This document shows, one piece after another, positions 12,440 through 15,966 of a stretch of 15,966 bases of DNA (position 1 is the first letter of the stretch; each line of letters opens with the position of its first letter). The DNA comes from Patescibacteria group bacterium. GTDB taxonomy: Bacteria; Patescibacteriota; Minisyncoccia; Phycocordibacterales; UBA9973. A program made the position numbers and the translations under genes. Location of the stretch: contig JAUPWJ010000033.1 of NCBI GenBank assembly GCA_030916575.1, forward strand, positions 1 to 15,966, read 5' to 3'. The notes under the pieces are model-generated. The model was not told the origin of the DNA and did not search any database. It saw nothing but the letters and a program-made list of their open reading frames with translations.

Positions 12440-14374
12440 ATGAGCCCAGAAGACAATAAACAAGAATCAGACAAGGAAAAACTTAAAGAAACAGAACCAG
12501 TTCTTGAAAAACAAGAATCTTTTGAAGATATATCTAAGTCCTTAGAAAGGGAGATCGAGAGTAACTCAGAAAATTTTTCAAAGCAAGATGAAAAAGTGAG
12601 TAGTATAGAGCAAACAGTTAATTTATCTAACCCTAACTCTATTAGTGAGGTTAAAGCAAAATTAAATCTTGAAGAAAATCTAAATCATTTAAATAATCAA
12701 GCAGAAGAATTAACAAAAAGAACCAAACAGTCAATAGAGTGGCTTAAATTAGATGACCCTAAGTTTGATGAGAATAGTTTTTATAGAGTAGTAGATGAAA
12801 AGGGATTTAAGGATTATCAGGATAATCAAATAGTTCGTAGTTCTCCGACAGGCACAGACTCTCATGTGGTAAAAAATTTTGATATAGGACATAGGCCGAC
12901 TTCTTTTCCATCTTTTGCCAAAGGTGAACCAAATCTTTCTTATGCAAAAGAAGGTGAACAAAATTATATATTTGAGTCAAATATTCCAATGTACAGGAGT
13001 GGCGAAAAAAATCCTGTAACAGAAATGGATATTAAAGGTAGACATTGGGCTTATAGACCAATTGACCAAGAAACTGGTGAAGTTATAAAAGAAATGACAC
13101 CAGAAATGATTAAAGATGTTTATAAGGTTGATAAAGAAGGAAATTTATATATCCAGAAAAAAGAAAGCGCATCGCTTGATCCTAAAAAAGAAAATTATAA
13201 TGTAGAACTGGATCCGCTTTTTAAAGAACAATTCGAAAAAGAATCCTATTTCAGACTAAAAACTTACGATAAGAAATTTTTTGATCAAAATTATTCTGGT
13301 ATCTCTGAAAGAGGTTATCTACTCGATTTAGATGGTAAAGAAACAGCAAGTTTACCGTCTCAGAATATTGCTGGCAAGACAGGAGATTTGAAATACTCTG
13401 AATTTGTTGAAATAGAAAAACAAAAATTTTTTCACAATCACCCAGAGTTGTTGAAAAAACATACCCAAACCCTAAAAAAGCAAGAAGAAATGGAGAAAAG
13501 TAAGATTTACGAAAATCCCGGAGATGACCCAGCATTACGAGATCTTAGTGATAATGTTGATAAAATGATGAAATATAAGAATAGCCCCAGAGCTTCAGTG
13601 GTGTATTCTTATTTAGAAGATTTTGCTAAAAAAAATCCTGAGAAGTTACAAGCTTACTTAAGATATGGACACGAGCAATATAAAAATCCTAACGCTTATC
13701 AACCAATTTGGTATGAACAACTACAACATGTAAGTAAAATGATTGAGCTTGAGTCAGCAAAAAAAGATAAAGAAGGAAATGAAAATATGGGAGAAGATAC
13801 ACGTGATAACCTGACTCCAGAAGAAAAATTTAAAGAATATGTAGAAGATCTACAATTAAAACCTGAAGATTTTCAAAAAACCATATTAGATGTTGGCGCA
13901 GGTGATGCTAGTTTCGCAAAATGGGCTAAAGATCATGAAGTGAGTTCCGATATATACAGCTTAGAACCATCTGATGAAATACCAGAAGGCGATAAAAATT
14001 TAAAAGGAAATGCAGAACAAATTCCTCTATCAGATGAGAGTATCGACTTAGTTGTCTCCGTTGCGGCCCTACCTAATATTTACCTTGGAGAAAAAGACCC
14101 TGAAAAAAAAGTTAGCCAAAGTTTTTCTGAAATGTTGCGTGTACTAAAAAGTAAGGGGGAAATTAGGTTGACTCGTGTTTTAATGGGAACTAAATATGAA
14201 TCTCAAAGAAAACTAACTACTGCCGTGGAAAAATCTTTAAAAGAACTACAAGAAAAATACAATATAAAAGTTAAAAAAATACGTACTCCAGAAAATGATA
14301 CTTATGAATATGACAAAAAAAATAACAAGAAAAGAATCCTTGCTGAAAGTTTCTTAATTATTCTACAAAAATAA
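12440..14374 (+). CDS. two-part protein with C-terminal SAM-dependent methyltransferase domain
   Basis: The 644-aa product has an acidic, low-complexity coiled N-terminus (1-100), a globular domain at about 105-330, a helical linker (335-460) and a class I methyltransferase domain (about 478-644). In the last, ILDVGAGDAS (482-491) is motif I, LEP (508-510) the acidic post-beta2 position, NAEQIPLSDESIDLVVS (524-540) the following strand region, and EMLRVLKSKGEIRL (564-577) the usual post-motif. The middle domain, with FYRVVDEKGF (114-123), YIFES (176-180) and PVTEMD (192-197), loosely recalls ADP-ribosyltransferase folds (an early YR, a later Glu), but this is weak. No signal peptide or membrane helix is seen. 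The start has no Shine-Dalgarno site and sits 9 bases after the 53-aa gene. The substrate is unknown. Confidence 0.7.
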   Translation: MSPEDNKQESDKEKLKETEPVLEKQESFEDISKSLEREIESNSENFSKQDEKVSSIEQTVNLSNPNSISEVKAKLNLEENLNHLNNQAEELTKRTKQSIEWLKLDDPKFDENSFYRVVDEKGFKDYQDNQIVRSSPTGTDSHVVKNFDIGHRPTSFPSFAKGEPNLSYAKEGEQNYIFESNIPMYRSGEKNPVTEMDIKGRHWAYRPIDQETGEVIKEMTPEMIKDVYKVDKEGNLYIQKKESASLDPKKENYNVELDPLFKEQFEKESYFRLKTYDKKFFDQNYSGISERGYLLDLDGKETASLPSQNIAGKTGDLKYSEFVEIEKQKFFHNHPELLKKHTQTLKKQEEMEKSKIYENPGDDPALRDLSDNVDKMMKYKNSPRASVVYSYLEDFAKKNPEKLQAYLRYGHEQYKNPNAYQPIWYEQLQHVSKMIELESAKKDKEGNENMGEDTRDNLTPEEKFKEYVEDLQLKPEDFQKTILDVGAGDASFAKWAKDHEVSSDIYSLEPSDEIPEGDKNLKGNAEQIPLSDESIDLVVSVAALPNIYLGEKDPEKKVSQSFSEMLRVLKSKGEIRLTRVLMGTKYESQRKLTTAVEKSLKELQEKYNIKVKKIRTPENDTYEYDKKNNKKRILAESFLIILQK

Positions 14375-14386
14375 GACTAACTATTG

Positions 14387-14392
14387 TATAAT
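14387..14392 (+). promoter_or_regulatory. -10 box giving a leaderless DUF2238 mRNA
   Basis: TATAAT ends 6 bases before the ATG at 14399, which places the predicted start exactly on the A of ATG. No clear -35 is seen. Confidence 0.5.
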
Positions 14393-14398
14393 ATAACT

Positions 14399-15079
14399 AT
14401 GAAAAAATATCATTGGTTTTTGATTTTTTTATTCCTTATTGTTTGGGTTTGGGCAGCTATCAATCCGGTCTTTCCTAGTGATTGGTTATTAGAAAATTAT
14501 CTTGTATTTCTTTTTGTTCCAATTATTTTAATTGTGGGATATTACTTTAAACTTTCAAAGCTATCCTATACACTCATCACACTTTTTTTAATTCTTCATG
14601 TTATAGGCTCACATTATACTTACGAACATGTTCCTTTTGGTTACACTCTTCAAGATTGGTTTAGTGAAAGTCGCAATATGTATGACAGATTAGTTCACTT
14701 CTTATGTGGTTTTCTTTTATTTTATCCAATTCGAGAAATATTCATGAGACTAGCAAAAGTAAAAGGGTTGTGGGCATATATTTTACCCATAGACATGCTT
14801 GGTTCTTTCTCTTTAATTTATGAAATAATAGAATGGCAAGCAGCTAAAAGAGTTGACCCAGCAGCAGGTCTTGCATTTTTAGGAAGTCAGGGAGATATTT
14901 GGGATGCACAAAAAGATATGTTCTTAGCTCTCATCGGAGCATGTATTGCCGCGTTAATAATCTTTGTCATAAATATGATTTACAAAAAAGATTTCTGGCA
15001 AGATATGAAAAGTAGTTTAAGGATATCAAAAGATGATCACGAACTAGGAGAGGAAGAATTAAAAAGAATGATGCATTAA
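14399..15079 (+). CDS. DUF2238/YjdF-like integral membrane protein
   Basis: The 226-aa protein has about six membrane helices. It contains the family patches RNMYDRLVHFLCGFLLFYPIREI and LGSQGDIWDAQKDMFLALIGA, with the Asp, His, Glu and Trp residues that are typical of DUF2238/YjdF proteins, whose biochemical role is unknown. The cytoplasmic tail is charged (SKDDHELGEEELKRMMH). I chose ATG 14399; the longer TTG start at 14384 overlaps the TATAAT box. It lies 24 bases after the methyltransferase-like gene but has its own -10 box. It converges on the aminotransferase gene and ends just before a shared terminator. Confidence 0.88.
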   Translation: MKKYHWFLIFLFLIVWVWAAINPVFPSDWLLENYLVFLFVPIILIVGYYFKLSKLSYTLITLFLILHVIGSHYTYEHVPFGYTLQDWFSESRNMYDRLVHFLCGFLLFYPIREIFMRLAKVKGLWAYILPIDMLGSFSLIYEIIEWQAAKRVDPAAGLAFLGSQGDIWDAQKDMFLALIGACIAALIIFVINMIYKKDFWQDMKSSLRISKDDHELGEEELKRMMH

Positions 15080-15085
15080 AAATTT

Positions 15086-15121
15086 TATAAAAAAATGGCA
15101 TCCTGAATGGATGCCCGTTTT
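15086..15121. terminator. bidirectional intrinsic terminator between converging genes
   Basis: GGCATCC (15097-15103), a 5-base loop and GGATGCC (15109-15115) make a perfect 7-bp stem. On the minus strand it is followed by ATTTTTTTA, a strong U-tract for the aminotransferase gene. On the plus strand CGTTTTGG gives weaker termination for the DUF2238 gene. Confidence 0.85.
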
Positions 15122-15141
15122 GGTGAATGATTCTTTCATTT

Positions 15142-15966
15142 TCAATATACATGACCAGCAGTTAGCCCTATATGTGTTTCTCCCACATAAATGGCATTCA
15201 TGGCTCTGTGTATTTGGAAAGTTATACTATCGTTGTGATATGGAGGTAAATCGTATTCCAGACCTTTGTATGAAATACCTACCACTGGAGTATTTGTGCA
15301 GGCTGTCCCACTTACAAATACCTCAGTAATATCTTTGTCTAAAATAGCATGTCTAACCTCCTGTACAAAAACCTTGCGTTCTTCTACTTGTAATCCAAGG
15401 TCCGGAGCTACAACCTCTAAGATGGTCCTTCTTGTTACACCATTTAATATGGTGCCTTCATCTAATGAAGGTGTAACTATTTTACCATTCCAAATAAAGT
15501 ATAAGTTTGTACTTCCACATTCTTCGAAATAAAGATGGGAGGAAGCATCAGTAAAAGCTACGTGCTTATAACCTTTTTTCTGTGCGTCAATTACAACCTT
15601 AGCACCCGCAGCATAGTTTCCAGCGGTTTTTGCTGTGGCGACACCACCTTTAGCTGCCCTACTTTTCTCAGTTTCAATCATGAGCTTAACTTCTCCGTAA
15701 GGATTGATTAAAAGTGGGGCTGTAAATAATGCAAAATGGAATTCTTCAGACATAACAGGTCCAAGTTTATTCGTAGCGTTACAAATAATTGGTCTGAGGT
15801 AAAGACACTGCCCGCCTTTAAAGTCAACATTCAAGGATTTTTTTGCATCTCCTGAAAGTAACATCTCAAGTGATTTAAAAAATAATTCTTGAGATAAAGC
15901 TGGTAAAGCCATCCTGTCTAAGGACTGACTAAACCTATCGAAGTGAGTTAATGCTCTAAAAACTCT
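15142..15966 (-). CDS. branched-chain amino acid aminotransferase-like enzyme (class IV), N-terminus beyond the window
   Basis: This PLP enzyme of fold type IV would move an amino group between Val/Leu/Ile (or a related amino acid) and 2-oxoglutarate. The reading frame is open to the right edge and the extra part (VFRALTHFDRFSQSLDRMALP) fits the BCAT pattern, so the Met at 15912 is internal. ATAKTAGNYAAGAK holds the PLP lysine, as in IlvE. FEECGSTNLYFI matches the E-x-G-x-x-N loop, followed by TPSLDEGTILNGVTRRTILE. The C-terminus is complete, with TGA as stop. It resembles the eukaryotic/type II BCAT branch more than E. coli IlvE, judged by eye. A strong terminator lies just downstream. D-amino acid transaminase or aminodeoxychorismate lyase are less likely. 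Confidence 0.85.
   Translation of the reverse strand, partial: RVFRALTHFDRFSQSLDRMALPALSQELFFKSLEMLLSGDAKKSLNVDFKGGQCLYLRPIICNATNKLGPVMSEEFHFALFTAPLLINPYGEVKLMIETEKSRAAKGGVATAKTAGNYAAGAKVVIDAQKKGYKHVAFTDASSHLYFEECGSTNLYFIWNGKIVTPSLDEGTILNGVTRRTILEVVAPDLGLQVEERKVFVQEVRHAILDKDITEVFVSGTACTNTPVVGISYKGLEYDLPPYHNDSITFQIHRAMNAIYVGETHIGLTAGHVY

Noticed and set aside
14384..14398. TTG start giving MYNIT before the DUF2238 protein
   Set aside because: It overlaps TATAAT and adds residues in front of a normal MKK-type membrane start.

Overview
The window looks like a chromosomal segment of a Patescibacteria (Candidate Phyla Radiation) genome, most likely Parcubacteria. The reasons are high A+T, very compact operons, a short alanyl-tRNA synthetase without its C-terminal domain, a sigma-region-4/HARE-HTH hybrid protein, and several large proteins of a kind mostly seen in that group. 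TGA appears to act as a stop (for example the class IV aminotransferase ends in TGA), so the recoded Gracilibacteria/SR1 code is unlikely. The lineage is inferred from gene content and protein style; no 16S gene or marker tree is available here.

Positions 1-11615 are a long run of minus-strand genes, read right to left. The order is typA (GTPase); a promoter and the sigma-4/HARE protein; a 434-aa membrane-anchored protein; then mltG, mnmA, mgtC-like and alaS packed with gaps or overlaps of a few bases; a PilM/FtsA-like actin-fold protein; a single-pass protein with a baseplate-J-like region; and the infA-rpmJ-rpsM start of a ribosomal operon, with rpsM cut by the left edge. The block mixes cell-envelope work (mltG, MgtC, the PilM and baseplate-J pair) with tRNA charging and modification (alaS, mnmA) and translation (typA, infA, rpmJ, rpsM).

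Positions 11616-12268 are the most structured non-coding part. A divergent promoter region drives tRNA-Tyr(GUA) to the right. To the left it drives a 25-codon hydrophobic mini-ORF, followed by two hairpins and an intrinsic terminator placed directly before typA, an arrangement that resembles an attenuated leader. Downstream of tRNA-Tyr and its terminator lies a chain of perfect hairpins (about 12100-12240). The ends of this element copy the tRNA 3' end, one in inverted and one in direct orientation.

Positions 12269-15079 are plus-strand. They hold a 53-aa charged helical protein, a 644-aa two-part protein with a C-terminal SAM methyltransferase domain, and a DUF2238/YjdF-like membrane protein. 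A bidirectional terminator at about 15086-15121 separates them from a converging branched-chain-aminotransferase-like gene that runs off the right edge.

Many start codons lie 4-7 bases after a TATAAT box, which would give leaderless or nearly leaderless mRNAs. Shine-Dalgarno sequences are almost absent. The one perfect AAGGAG sits 34 bases before rpmJ, in front of a 9-codon mini-ORF.
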